The notes: generated by a model from the sequence alone, not told the origin. Shown: positions 35,666 through 48,138, numbered from the stretch's first letter. The stretch: 64,000 bases of DNA from Penicillium oxalicum (GCF_001723175.1 NC_064651.1:3720001-3784000); one strand, 5' to 3'. Numbers and translations are program-made.

Positions 35666-37161
35666 ATGGCAGACAACGCCCCTCCCTCCGCTGAGAAGCT
35701 CAGCGGCACCCAGCCAACCGATGTCACCCCCGAGCATGACCTCTTGCCTCGCCTGATCCCGTATCTCGACCGCCACTTGGTTTTCCCACTGCTCGAATTC
35801 AGCGCCGGCACCGATGAGGAGGACAAAGAAATCACTCGCGCCAAGTATGAGCTGCTCAAGCACACCAACATGACCGACTATGTGGCCAACTTGTGGAAGG
35901 AGATCAACGATTCCGACGAGGTTCCCGATGAGTTCGTGAAGAAGCGTGAGGAGGTTCTGGCCAAGCTGGAGCACTACCAGGTCGAGAGCGAAAAGATCAC
36001 CGAGCTTTTGCAAGACGAGGAGGTCGTTGGTAACCTGCGCAGCGACAAGGCCGCTAACCTGCGGTTCCTTGAGGAGCAGCATGGTGTGACCACCGAGATG
36101 GTCAACAGCCTTTACGACTACGGTCGGTTCCAGTACAGCTGCGGCAGTTACGGTAATGCCGCCGAGTTGCTCTACCAATTCCGTGTCCTGTCGACCGATA
36201 ACGACAAGGTCGCCGCGGCTACCTGGGGTAAACTCGCGTCCGAGATTCTCACCACGAACTGGGAGGGCGCGATGGAGGAGGTCCAGAAAGCCAAGGACTC
36301 GATCGAGACCCGTCTTTTCAACAACCCTCTGGCCCAGCTCACCAACCGCTCTTGGCTGATTCACTGGTCACTCTTCCCCTTCTTCAACCACGACCCCGCC
36401 CGCGATGTTTTGACCGATCTTTTCTTCTCCCCCGCCTACATCAACACCATCCAGACCAGCTGCCCCTGGATCCTCCGCTATCTGGCCGCTGCCGTGATCA
36501 CCAACCGCAGCCGCCCCCACAAGCACCACGGCGCTTACCAGAAGCAACTCAAGGACCTGATCCGTGTTGTTCGCCAAGAGAACTACGAGTACACCGACCC
36601 CATCACCGACTTCATCAAGGCTCTGTATGTCGACTTCGATTTCGAGGAGGCGCAGCGCAAGCTCGGCGAGGCCGAGGAGGTTCTGCGCAGCGACTTCTTC
36701 CTTGTCTCTGCCGCCGACGCCTTCGTCGAGGCCGCTCGTCACCTCATCTCGGAGAGCTATTGCAAGATTCACCAGCGTATTGATATCAAGTGAGTCCTAT
36801 TCTCAACGCACGAGCGAGGGCGTCGACAAGTCAGCGTGCTAATCATCTTATCAGGGATCTGTCCACTCGTCTGGGTCTGAACCAGGACGAGGGTGAGAAG
36901 TGGATCGTTAACCTGATTCGCGACACCCGGGTCGACGCCAAGATTGACTACAAGGAGGGCACCGTCATCATGAACCACCCTCCCCAATCGGTGTACCAGC
37001 AGGTCATTGAGAGGACAAAGGGTGCCTTCTTCCGGACACAAGTCTTGAGGTAAGTTTGCATGTGGTTCAATGTGCTCCCATCCTATATCTCTTGTCCTCT
37101 GCTCCTTGAGGAAGATCTTGCTGACTCGTGTTTCCCCACTAGCTCCGCCGTTGCTAAATGA
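35666..37161 (+). CDS. int6: Translation initiation factor eIF3 subunit e (Int6)
   Basis: Scaffold subunit of eIF3, which prepares the 40S subunit for mRNA recruitment. Three exons: 35666-36789, 36855-37049 and 37143-37161; 445 residues, normal for the family. The N-terminus [21 protein letters not shown] is typical of Int6, followed by helical repeats and a C-terminal PCI domain (about 250-420) that crosses intron 1 (HQRIDIK | DLSTRLGLN). The last exon encodes only SAVAK and a stop. Codon usage is strongly biased to C-ending codons, as expected for a highly expressed gene. The frame is also open upstream of 35666 without clear homology, so the first conserved Met was used. Confidence 0.95.
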
Positions 37162-38528
37162 AATACCCGTTCATGAGCTGATGCCCCCCACACCCCCCCG
37201 AACTTTCCTCTTACCTTTGTTTCTCCCTTTATCGACTCCTTTCTCTTTTACTCTGCCCACCCATTTTAATGATCCTCCCATGTATGTCACAACACGGCTC
37301 TGTGTGAGAGATGGGGAACTCTGTGCAGAAGTGGCATCCGGCTGGCGTTCATAGGTGGTAAACCTTTCTTGAATTTCTTTTTCCCCGTGTGCAAATCTCG
37401 AAGTCCTCCGTCTCTCTATCACCTCTATTTCCCCCCTCATTCACGGCTTCTTGGTATCGTTTGGATATTTTTCTTTCTTCTTTCATTGTTCCTTCTAGGG
37501 ATTTTCCGAGAGGTTTTCTGGACCCCGGTGGTTTTTGCAGAGAAAAAGGAGACGAATGGGATGTCTGCTTGCCCTCCCGGTATGAAGAAGATGGTATTCC
37601 TTGGAGCGCACTCAAAAAAGAAACAAGTCCGACTGGGTGTTTTGTGGCCTCCTGAATTTGCTGCGGGATGAAGAAGGAAGTCACATAGATGATCCTTGAG
37701 GAACCGGCTGAAATCCACCGGATCAATGCAGTTATGAATGGTCTATAGAGATGAGTGAAAATTTGATGTCTGAAATGCTTCGGTTTGAACTGGAGCCGTC
37801 TCTCGAATGCCCATTGTCGTACTCGAGGTCTGATGCACGGAATTCAATAAAACGTCCCATCGCTGGGGTGTGATAGGCACGACACACGGAGGAGTGATTC
37901 AGAAACATAGACTCTCAAAAGAAAAACACCCTCCAGATTCAGGTAATCGATCAAGCATTGCACAGGTAACAAGACACCGGGGGGGGTATCGCTCAAACTC
38001 AAGAAAGATCCAGTCCAGCCGACGCCGTCAAGAGCGCTCCCCATCACGATCCAGATCCAGAATCCACCAGTCAGAAATGCTGCCCAGCGGCGTGCATTTC
38101 AAAGTTTGCTCCCTTGCCGACTTGAAATCGAATCTCCAGAGCGTTTATGGTTTTTAGCACTCGACATGTGGCATGAGGGTATTTGCTTGCCAGATATTGT
38201 CGCTGAAACCCTGGAACTGAGACACGACAACTGCATCAACAATGGCTCGAGAACGGGAGAAGTCCTGGGTCCGAGATCCTAGGAAAGAGATACCGCAAGT
38301 CCTTGGTTTTTCCCCGTCATGATCTCTAGGGCAGCGACTGGTCTTTTCCTTATCAGTAGGAATGGGAACCAAGACTTGGATTGAATGAATGCAGGAACTA
38401 GAAGCAAAGTACGTCACCGACGAGGCCGGGCTGAAGGACTGGGAAACGAATCCACGCGAGGGGACAGAAGCAAGCCGGGAGAAGGAAAAACGAAGAGGAT
38501 TCCATGAAAGTTTCAACTGGATATCGAA
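37162..38528. other. Convergent intergenic region, 1.4 kb
   Basis: 3' flanks of eIF3e (+) and the 127-residue gene (-). C/T-rich just after the eIF3e stop. Open frames are unsupported. Confidence 0.45.
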
Positions 38529-39160
38529 TCAATGACTGCTCCGGGATGTTTGTTCCATGGGCCGCCTACGAGTCCTGGATAGATCCACTGGGATAAGTTC
38601 GTTGATATATGGCTCCGATGATCGTCGGGATGATCCATCTCCAGTGGAAGAAGTGATGGGAGTAGTCGAGGAGCTGGAGCACTGCGTGGTCATGCGAAGG
38701 GCCTCCTGTTTCTCATATTCTCGGGACATGGCAGCCAAGTCGTCGATTTGGTCCTGTATTTGTAATGAACCTGGTGGTTAGAAAAACACAAGTAGATCTC
38801 GGGCTTTGCAGTTGGAGGGTGTTTTTTGTGTGAGGTTTTTGCATTTGGTGTGGTTTATGGTCAATAAGTGATAAAAGGTCGGAGCAAGAAACGGACCCGA
38901 GTAAGAGGCATGCCTGTGATGAGATAACCTTCACGGCCCTAATGTTGGCAAAAAGAAAAGGAAAAATGTGAGAGATGATTAGATCGGATGCATGCAATTC
39001 AGGCTGCTGACAAAAGATCAATAGTAAGTCGCATCCTACTCACCTGATAACTGTATGGCCTTGCGGAGGCGGATGGACCCAGAAAGTAGTGGATGTGTCC
39101 GAGGACGATGTGTCGGGAGAGGCCGTATCCCGGAAGCCAGTATTGTTGTTCTTGAGCCAT
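38529..39160 (-). CDS. Small conserved fungal protein, three exons (127 aa)
   Basis: Found by joining short exons that no single open frame shows: 39160-39044, 38938-38897 and 38753-38529. The product begins MAQEQQYWLPGYGLSRHIVL, continues with GHIHYFLGPSASARPYSYQ and GREGYLITGMPLTRDQIDDL, and ends in a Ser/Thr-rich tail. The aromatic, Gly/Pro-containing N-terminal block resembles a small uncharacterised protein widespread in filamentous ascomycetes; that is recall, not a search. All joins are in phase 0. The first donor is a clean GTGAGT; the second is the unusual GTCCGT, also seen in RPT3 and NST1 here. No signal peptide or membrane helix. Function unknown. Confidence 0.72.
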
Positions 39161-42100
39161 TGAACGTGGACAGGCGGCGTGGTTCTTGTTGGGGAAGAAA
39201 AAGAGAAAAAGAAAAGAAAAAGAACACGCAGTGTATAACCTTAATCACAGTGACACACGATCTTCACTGGAAGTGATTGGTACGAAGTTCAGTCTGTGGA
39301 CAATGCTTGCCAGCGAGCACCGCCAGAGTCGTGAGATAAGATGCTCAACACCGTACTTTCTCAGTGCATGATTCTTCTTTGGATTTTCGGGCAAGCATGA
39401 GTGAGACTTGTCTCGAGGATCGCGTCTGGATGAGGGTATAAATACTGTTGGGCCAGGCCTTAGCTGGGGGAGGGGAGAGGCCTCCGCAATATGCGGTCAA
39501 GAAAGAGCCATGTCGGACGAGGATTGATGAGCTGGAAGGAATGAACGGACACAAGCGCCATTTCCTGCATTGAGCCCTACGGATGGATGGATGGGGTTGT
39601 GTAACTATCTCTGTCCATCGAGTGCGGTTCAGGTGGAAAAGGAATAATGGACAAGTAATTTGATTATTTCCTACTACAGTCTCTAGAGTCTCTAGTGCTC
39701 TCTCGCCTTGGTGTCACTCGACCACCAGCATCACAAGCACGCACAAAGTCCACGCCATTGGGTTTTGCTTCAAATGATCTTCTTCTATCTCAAATTGAAA
39801 GCTAGTCACGGTGAATCAGAACCTTCGTGAACCGCCCTGAGAGTTCGATTGAGCACTGCTAAGCTTTGAACTGACAAAGTACTTCCGATACCAACCACCT
39901 TCACTCGCGAGTCTAGAATTCCCGAGGAAGCAGTGTTGAAATATCGACTGCTGTTGCGTCATCGTGGGTCTTGAGATGCTCAAGGCAGCGAGAGGAGTAT
40001 GAATAATACCCTGGCTTCCCACAACAGAAAGTGTCGCTCCCAGATGTGGGATCTTCACGTCTTTCCTGAGATCGCCTGCGTGCAAGAAATGAGCTCGACG
40101 CGGAGCTCATCAGGACTCAAAGCCAATGGCGGGTACACGCCTCACTTCGAAGAGGTGATGACACCCAACCCTTCTTTCCAAAAAAAAAAAGCGCTGTTAC
40201 AGACCTACAGAGAAAATTCAAGAGATTGAAAATGGATTTATCATTCCCTGATGAAATGGTAGAAGAAGAATTGAAATTCCCCATGTCGACCAGACCAAAC
40301 CAGACCAGATCCAAGGCCAATTATGTCCTGGGCAAACTCACGACTGAGCGAGGAGACAGACCGACCCGGGACGATGTCGGGAAAAACGTGCTGGAAGGTA
40401 TGAACGCCGCGGTTGGAAGTTGGTCTGGCGCGAAAGGGCTTAGTGTCGTGAACATTCGACACGCCATGGATTCTCATTTCAAACCCGGTCCATAGCGGGC
40501 GGCTGATGGTCAAAGTGAGGCTTGTGCGGACGACTTAAAATCCTCGAATCAGTACGTGTCTGGTCGTCAACATGGCCAACGCATCTGCAAGTTCGCGCCA
40601 TGGCGCTGGCAAGCCATGGAAAACTCGGTGTTGACGAATTGAGGATGAGATCCACTGGGGGCATCAATCATCGATCGCATAATCTGATGCTCTTGTGGCC
40701 TGGTTCGTGACGTGTCCAATGCCATTTGTGCATTTTGCACATCAAGTGCATTCTAATGAGCTTGGAATTTTTTTTGTAAGATGGAGTCTGGGTCGCGCCT
40801 ATGGAGGATTAAGCTAACATGTACGGGTGGCATGTCATAATTGAGTGAAGAAACCGATGTACAGTTAGTAGTATACCAATATGCATGTCAATGGCTTTGA
40901 ACCGCCGTGGAAGTTCTTGGGGAAATTCCACCCCGAAGAAAAGAAATACATGAATTGGAATGCAGTGACCAAATTTCTGTGGTGGATTTGAGTTTCCTTC
41001 ACTTCATGGTAAATTGAAGACAGCGCGTACCGTGCCTCGCTCTCCTACCAGAAACAGGATCGACTCATCGAGTTGTCTTGACTGAGTCTGACCGAGAGAG
41101 AGAGAGAAAGCCTGCGAGTGCGAGTCTGCCTTCCGTCGATCTGGCGGTTCGCTCACCGCATCTCATTCTCCACCGCGTGCCAAATTGGGCATCTCACCTG
41201 GTGCAATGCAAGTCAACGAGGTCGAGGTTGATGCCGAGTGTCGTGGCACTCGGTCGTGAGACTACCTGTCAACAGGGTTCCCACGTTTTAAGAGGGAAAA
41301 AAATAAGTTGCAGCAACATTCATGCACTCCGTCGCATTGGGAAGTCGAGGGACTTGGCCGTGGATAAGACCGCTATCCGTACGCTTACTGGAAGGGCAAT
41401 TGGTTGAACACTGGACACGTTGCGAGTGAACACCCAAAAAGCATGCGTCTTGTTCTCCGAGGAATGAGAAAAGATGGACTATGTAATTGGCTTTTCCCTT
41501 TGTTTCCTCGGATCCTGGGCCGAGCATGTATGGAGAACAGGTGCAGTGGCTAGGGCAGTACAGACTGTGCTCCATGCATGCTACATACTGGTGGATGGCT
41601 AGACGCCCTTTACGAGTTCACAATGTTACAAATTACTGGAACAGGCCAGCTTGTGATCTGTTCGCAGATCTCAATTCCCACCTCTCCTCTCTGGTCTTCA
41701 GTCTCCACAGGCTCTTCTCCTCCCCAAGTCTCGACGAGATCCACTCCTGTCATCTCACCGGGTTGATTGGGTTGTCATGGATAGACAGAACCCTGGGTCA
41801 GATCTTGGCAAGCAGTTTGGACTATGAAGACTCACAATAGATTGTCAGGTTCCAATCTCTTGCGAGAACGACCACGACTGAAAAAGCAGTGATAGACTTG
41901 CCGAGAGATTCTACAATCCAAGGCGACTCACCTTTCTCCCATAGTTGTCCTCCTTCATTGATGGTCCATGGCTGACAAGTCCCGCCGTGGGCCCACGAAG
42001 TATTGGAGATCGGAGTCGAAATGTCAACTCCGTCGGGGTACCGGCCAATAGTGGAAAATCGACAACATCCCCCGTCGACGACAGATCGGCCGATGAAACG

Positions 42101-42276
42101 CGACGGCGCCGTGCGACAGCCGCAAATCAGGCAGTCGTGCTCGTCTCACATGATCTGCGTGCGATTCAAATGGACGGAGAGCGTGCTGGAAGAATCCTCT
42201 TGACCCCGTTCATCGCTCACCCCCATCAGCCCGATTCAGGTACCTTGATCAATATCGCTGGACCTGCATCTGCATC
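39161..42276. other. Divergent intergenic region, 3.1 kb
   Basis: Between the 127-residue gene (-) and the amidase (+). Frames up to about 110 codons occur on both strands, but none shows domains, clean splice structure or a match I know. A GA-rich run lies near 41093-41108. Confidence 0.4.
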
Positions 42277-44542
42277 ATGATGCTCGATCTCCTGACAGCC
42301 ACTGCCTCGGATCTGCAAGACCTGCTCGCCTCGCAGCAGTTGCGGAGTGTCGACCTCGTAGAAAAGTATCGCGCCCAGATCGACACGTACGATGGGTATC
42401 TTCACGCGGTGATCCAGCAGGCGCCCCGGGACTTGGTCCTGTCCAGAGCAATGGCTTTGGACAAGGAGCGTCAGGAAGGAACATTGCGCGGGCCGCTTCA
42501 TGGTATCCCGATTCTTGTCAAGGTGTGTGTGCTCGGAACAAGATGCGCATCTACAGTCTGAATATATGATCACCTTCTCACACCTATGGATGAGTGCGCG
42601 TGAATGACAGGACAATATCGCAACGCATCCCAGCCTTGGCATGGACACCACCGCAGGCAGTCTTGCTCTGAAGGGCTCGAAACCACGCCAAAATGCGACC
42701 GTTGTCCAACAGGTTCGAAGCAAACCCTTCCAAGTTGCCAAGGCTTACAGCATCTAATTAAAACGTATTAGTTGTTGGACGCAGGAGCTATCATTATTGG
42801 CAAAGCAAACCTTTCGGTAAGATTGTGCTTAGTGTACGAGTGGAATTTTTCTTTTCTCTAAGAACACTGTCAGCTGACAATCTAATGTAGGAACTCAGCT
42901 ACTACAAGTCAGTACCCGCAAATCTCTCATCAAGATCTCAGTGATAGAACCAGTCACTGACCTGCTGCGGTTGCGTTTTTGGGGGGCCTCTAGAGGCACA
43001 GGATTAGCTTGCGGCTGGTCTCCAGTGGGGGGTCAGACTCAATCTGCCTACGTTCGTGGGGGGTTTCGACTCGACAATGACTCCTTTGTGGGCCACAGCG
43101 TGAGTTTGCAGCAGATGGACCACATCAACCCCATATTCCAAGAGCTCTCTTCTCATGAATCATCCAGAACACATCCGGGTCATCCTCGGGGTCTGCCGTC
43201 TCAGTTGCCGCGGGATATGCCCCCTTCTCTTTGGGCAGCGAAACCGAGGGATCTCTCATCTCACCCTCCAACCGCGCGGCTCTGTACACCTTGAAACCGA
43301 CCATGTCGATCGTGCCCCAGGCCGGAGTCATACCCGTCGCAAAGCTATTCGATTCAGTTGGTCCGATGACCAAGAGCGCTCGGGATGTTGCCTTGCTGAT
43401 GGATGTGCTGGTCAATCCAGAGCTGACCCAAATCCCCGAGGGCGGCTATGTTACTGCTGCCACGGGGAAATGGAATGGGATTCGTATCGGGACCGTGGAT
43501 CCGGATGTTTGGGGCTACGAGGCAGAAGCTCGCAGACCGCAGCCCGGAGCTGAGGAACAAATGGTACGTGAAGAAGACGTCGTGCGTCAGATGATCAGTC
43601 TCGATTGTCACTAACTGTTCCATTAGTTGGAAGAAACCCGCTCGGCGTATACGAAACTCCAGGAACTGGCCGACAGTTATCAACACCATGTCCCTCTGAT
43701 CACAGAGGAAGCGTTCGAGATCGATGGCAAGAACGCCATCATGACACTTTTGAGTAGGCTTCCCTTCCAGCAGGCTGGCTTTTCTAGGCCGATGCGATAC
43801 TTAATTTCCGTGATTCTGACTCGCAAAACCACAGGCCATTTCATCCGTCCGGAATTTGCAGAGTACATGTCCACTGTCACTGACAGTCCCATCTCCACCA
43901 TGGAGGACCTGATCGAGTTCAACAAGGCACATGCAGAGGTAGAACTGCCCGCCGGTATGAAAATTTCCCAAATCCAAGCCCCTGTCTTTCTCAACAGAAC
44001 TCTCAACCCCGATTGACGCATTGCCGTTGATTTGCTTTAGAAAACCCAAAGCAGGATTTGCTGGAAGAATCCGTCTCGATGAACCTCAGCGAGGCTGAAG
44101 TAGAAGCCGCCATCCAACACGTCCGTGACGTGGGTCGAACTCGGGGGATTGACAAGATCTTTAAAGAATTCAATGTCAATGTGATTGTAGGTCCCGCGGA
44201 GAGCGGGCTGACAGGATTCGCTTCAGCGACTGGTACGCCATCTTGACCCCCTACTCTCTCCATCTGTCCTCCTCGTTCCCACCATTTTCTTCCCTCTTTT
44301 CTCCCCTTGTGCAGTGCACTCAATCGCATACATACTGACACGACTTGATCTCAATAGGATATCCCATTGCGACCCTTCCACTCGGATATCTCGACTTCAA
44401 TGGACGTCCCCACGGGCTGGCAGCCATCGCGGGTCCTCACCAAGATGCTCTCCTCATCCAGCTCCAAAGCGCATGGGAAGCGTCCACTGCGCCGCGCAAA
44501 CCCCCGGTACTTCAGCCAGAGTGGGCTCATTATCAGTCATGA
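42277..44542 (+). CDS. Amidase-signature family hydrolase, nine exons
   Basis: Hydrolyses an amide bond with a Ser-Ser-Lys triad. Exons: 42277-42522, 42611-42712, 42772-42816, 42891-42907, 42994-43099, 43168-43563, 43627-43954, 44041-44232 and 44358-44542; 538 residues. Catalytic Lys lies in GIPILVKDNI, at the exon 1-2 join. [16 protein letters not shown] carries the cis-Ser and SETEGSL the nucleophile. [20 protein letters not shown] follows near the end, as in fungal amidases. All nine exons join in frame with GT-AG borders; exon 4 is only 17 nt (ELSYYK). Substrate cannot be told from sequence. Relatives act on acetamide, fatty amides or indole amides. No signal peptide. Confidence 0.9.
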
Positions 44543-45136
44543 GCAGCGGATCCGGACAACTGGGGGGGGCTCAGGAGCAGACACCCCAATCAACCTCTGT
44601 GGCTTTGCGGCGTCTCCCTTTTTCTTTTCTTTTTGATCAGGCACGTCCTTGGACCGAGAGAGTATAGACTACATTTGGGATGTTGTGCATAGATGTACAT
44701 TGATTGAATGAATATGGGAAATGTAGAATCTGGAGTCCTTAGTCGTTGCGTCTTGTTCCTCACTATCTAGTTGACCATGTGGGAATTTCACACTGCTACC
44801 TGGGTTGACTTTCCAGGACGGTATATGGAGCGGCGAGAGCTGAGATGCTGCCGAATTTTGACGAGGTTCTGGCCTTGACAAAAACGAGCGTGTCTGAGTG
44901 TCATGGTAGTATACACTCACATCCCATGTAACTCTTACGTGCAGAAAAGAGGAAGAGGAAGAGAGAGAGAGAGAGAGAGAGAGAGAAGAATAGGTAATAG
45001 ACCACCCGGTACCGATTCGATTCATGCGCTACGATAGGTTTGGCTCCATGATCATGTTGCTCTAGTCGCTTCGTAATTTCATTCGAGGTTTTCCAATAGC
45101 TATACATTTTTCACACCGTGTTCCAGCGCGGCGAGC
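44543..45136. other. Convergent intergenic region with GA microsatellite
   Basis: 3' flanks of the amidase (+) and GET3 (-). Contains a perfect (GA)13 run at 44961-44986. Confidence 0.6.
44961..44986 (+). repeat. (GA)13 microsatellite
   Basis: Thirteen uninterrupted GA dinucleotides, flanked by further GA-rich sequence. A candidate length-variable marker. Confidence 0.95.
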
Positions 45137-46390
45137 CTACTGCGGAGGCACGTATGGGTGTACCAGCATATCGCTGAATCTGAAGGGAGTGACGGCAAAA
45201 AAAAGGTGGTTAGCATGTGTTATCAAATGCAATCTCCCTGCAACCCCGAGGAAGAGGGAGGACTGGTTACTCACTTCTCAAGCTTTTCCTTCCCACGAAC
45301 CTCTTCCGTCAGAAGAGGCATGCGCACCACATTAAAGTCCTCGTACAGCTCTTCGATCTGTTCCAGATACTTCTTCTGCATCTTTCGGCGCGCATTACAT
45401 TGGTCGCAGTTGCTCCCGTCCTTGGGGAACAGCAGCTGGTTCACAACGATGGAGTGGGTATCAATGCCGTAGCTGGTGAGTTCCTGAATCATGCGCTCCG
45501 TCTCGTACAGCGACAGGAACTCGGCAATGCAGACACAGACAAAGGTGGTCATATCTGGGTCCTTGAATTGGGAGTTGACTTCACTGATGGTCTCGCGGAG
45601 TGACTCCATCTTCTGCAGGAGCTCGTCCATGTTCTGGCCGCCAGGCAGACCACCGCGGGCACCCAGGATGGAGTTCAACATCGGGCCGAATTGGGAGGAC
45701 AGCTGGGAGAGCTTGGCCAGAGCCTTCTCGAGGACGGTGGGGAACTGCAAGAAGCGCAGCGTGTGGCCGGTCGGGGCGGTATCGAACACAATGGTTTCGT
45801 AGGAGAGCGATTTCACCTGCTTCAGGACTTCGGCAAAGGACATAGCTTCGTCTACACCAGGAATCTATCGAACCCGACAAGGCAAGAAGAGCAAATTGCA
45901 AATGTCAGTGGTGTTTTTCTTTCAGTAGTACGTATGCGCATTCAACGGCAGTGATAACCGTTGGGACACGGGGGAGAGAAAGAGGGCAGGTGTTCCTCAC
46001 ACTAAAAGCCAAGTCTTGCATCATATTGCCCATGCCCAACCCTGCCAGAGGATCCTCCCCCTGACCATCTCCATTGGCCAGGAGATCCTGAATACTGCCG
46101 TTGGGGTCGATCTCCATGGCACTCAAGTTGGTGTACCCATCGACCAGGCGGGCCTCCTTTCCAAACTTTTGGCCAAAGGCGTCACTCAGGTTGTGGGCTG
46201 GATCTGTCGAGATGAGCAGCACGGATTTGCGGACTTTGGCCAGCTGAATGGCGAGTGAACACGACGTGGTGGTCTTGCCGACACCACCTTTTCCGCCGAC
46301 AAAGATCCAGCGAAGAGTCTTTTGGTTGAGGATCGACTGGAGGGTAGGCTCCATGTCGAGATCATCGCTGTGGACGACTGCGGAAGACAT
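45137..46390 (-). CDS. GET3: Get3 ATPase for tail-anchored protein insertion
   Basis: Cytosolic homodimeric ATPase that carries tail-anchored proteins to the ER receptor Get1/2. Three exons: 46390-46001, 45864-45275 and 45179-45137, giving 340 residues. Features: deviant P-loop GKGGVGKT (33-40), switch [13 protein letters not shown], switch [18 protein letters not shown], and the CDQC pair (C283, C286) that binds the interface zinc. A Met/Gly-rich client-binding segment is present. The short last exon supplies [13 protein letters not shown]. Intron 1 is 136 nt. The gene is divergent from the hydroxyisourate hydrolase. No defects. Confidence 0.96.
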
Positions 46391-47233
46391 GGTGAATGGG
46401 GTCGGCTGAGTTCCAGGTGAGGAAGAGTCGAGTCGAGGAGGATGAAGAGGGTAAAAGGAGGCAAGAGAGAGCGTTCAGTCGTTCCCGTTGTCGGTGGTCG
46501 GTGCTATCGCGGGGATTAGAGACAGTCGCCTGGCCCCGCCGTGCGATCGAACGTTCGGGAAGGGAAGTATGATGGGTTCTAATTGAAGCTTTGAGAAAGG
46601 TATGTTTGTGGGAAGCTCATTCTCTTTGGAGGTCTTTGAAAGATGGTCATTGGAGGGGGATAACAAGAAAAGAAAAGAAAAAAGCCAGCAAACGATCAAT
46701 ATGCATTCATGTTGTTCTCTTTTTCTGTGGTGGTTGACATCATGGCCTGCAGCTTATCGCCGGTTGGCGTGCTACACAGTCCTGACATTTGTTGGCAATT
46801 AGTGTCAACAGTTGCCTGAACTTGGGATAGCAATACTTAAATTCCATATCTTCTTGCCCATAGATATGTCTGCAGGTTGTCTCATCTTGAAATGGTCCAG
46901 TATCCTCGGTTTTTGACCTCGGCGGACGCTTCACTATCGCTACGCCCGTTTCTCAAACGCTGTACCCGCACGTCCCGCCGTGGCCTCCTCCGCCGCGCTG
47001 TCGGTGCTCGCCGACGGGCTTCGACGGGCCACCGACGACTCGATAGTCGATGACTTGACGGTGGTTCTTTTTTATTGTCAATCCGTTTGTGCATCTCAAT
47101 CCTCTCCTCCTTCGATAGATTGTCTCTCCCTCAGCTGCCAGACAATTGGTCTCTTTTCTGGAAATCTCCTTCATCCACATCCTTTTCCCCCCCCCCTCCC
47201 CCTCGATATACTTCCGAGGTCGACTTCCAATTC
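46391..47233. promoter_or_regulatory. Divergent intergenic region GET3 / hydroxyisourate hydrolase
   Basis: 843 bp between divergent genes, holding both promoters. The part before the hydrolase ATG is C/T-rich (about 47100-47215), as in many leaders in this window. No coding sequence supported. Confidence 0.45.
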
Positions 47234-47797
47234 ATGGACGCTCGTGATCCCACCACAGGTCGCATCTCCAATCGTCTCGCCCTTGTCCAGCACCAGCTCG
47301 CTCCCTCCACCAACCAATCTGCCTCAACTCCTAATCCACAATCATCCAACATGTCGCGCGATCCCATTACTTGTCACTGCCTGAACACTCTATCGGGCAC
47401 CCCAGCCGCCAATCTGCCAGTCACCTTGACTCTGCTCTCAGCGACCCCCTCGTCCTCGCCCGGCTCCAGTTCCAGCCCGGAAGTCACTTTCCACGCTACG
47501 ACCAACGCCGACGGGCGTGTTGCACAGTGGACGCCCAGCAAATCCACGGCCAGCATCGCGACATCGGTCGCGGAGGTGCTTAATGCACTCCCGGCGGCTG
47601 ACTCCAAGACCAACTGGGCAGTGCGCTTCGAGGTGGGACCGTGGTATGAGGCACAGGGGGTGGAGAGCTTCTGGCCAGAGGTTGAAGTGAAGTTTACCGT
47701 CAAGGGACGAGGCCGAGAGGGTGAAGAGGGTTGGCGCCATTACCATGTGCCGGTGCTTTTGGGACCTTGGAACTATTCGACCTACCGTGGCTCTTAG
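47234..47797 (+). CDS. 5-hydroxyisourate hydrolase (transthyretin-like) with N-terminal PTS2
   Basis: Second step of urate breakdown: hydrolyses 5-hydroxyisourate made by urate oxidase. Single exon, 187 residues from the ATG at 47234. The domain begins DPITCHCLNTLSGTPAANLP, has TNADGRV in the middle and ends HYHVPVLLGPWNYSTYRGS. The YRGS end separates the enzyme from transthyretin, and the conserved His/Arg/His residues are present. An internal ATG at 47351 would also give a full catalytic domain. The extra 39 residues contain RLALVQHQL (14-22), which fits the R-L-x5-Q-L peroxisomal PTS2. That supports the upstream start and agrees with urate oxidase being peroxisomal. An insertion of Ser/Pro (PSSSPGSSSSPE) sits in a loop. 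Confidence 0.93.
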   Translation: MDARDPTTGRISNRLALVQHQLAPSTNQSASTPNPQSSNMSRDPITCHCLNTLSGTPAANLPVTLTLLSATPSSSPGSSSSPEVTFHATTNADGRVAQWTPSKSTASIATSVAEVLNALPAADSKTNWAVRFEVGPWYEAQGVESFWPEVEVKFTVKGRGREGEEGWRHYHVPVLLGPWNYSTYRGS

Positions 47798-48032
47798 ATT
47801 GAAAGGGGACAGTGATATTCTCGCGTTGTATTCTGGGTGCGATTGACAGTGTTGGGAAATGTATACTGTCGTGGCTGTGCAGTGCTAGGATACGTGGATC
47901 CTACGTAGAACCTACAGTAGAAGACGATGGTCGATTAAATGTTGATTTGCTCTACGGCGGATGATGCTGATCATGGAGCTCTGTCAATCTATATTCATAA
48001 TTCAATTTCTGGTAGTCTTTTTCATCAAATCT

Positions 48033-48132
48033 GGCAAGATGGCCGAGTTGGTCTATGGCGCACGGTTCAGGTTCACCTGGTCCAAACTTCCGTGTCTCGA
48101 AAGGGGCGTGGGTTCGAATCCCACTCTTGTCA
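48033..48132 (+). tRNA. tRNA-Leu (anticodon CAG) with 17-nt intron
   Basis: Acceptor stem GGCAAGA pairs with TCTTGTC (48125-48131), followed by discriminator A. The D-arm has GGCCGAG...TGGC. Anticodon stem is CACGG/CCGTG. Anticodon CAG is at 48068-48070. The T-arm GTGGGTTCGAATCCCAC is perfect. A long variable arm fits Leu. A 17-nt intron (48072-48088) follows position 37 and contains CCTG, able to pair with the CAGG of the anticodon loop, as in other fungal intron-containing tRNAs. Confidence 0.95.
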
Positions 48133-48138
48133 TATTTC

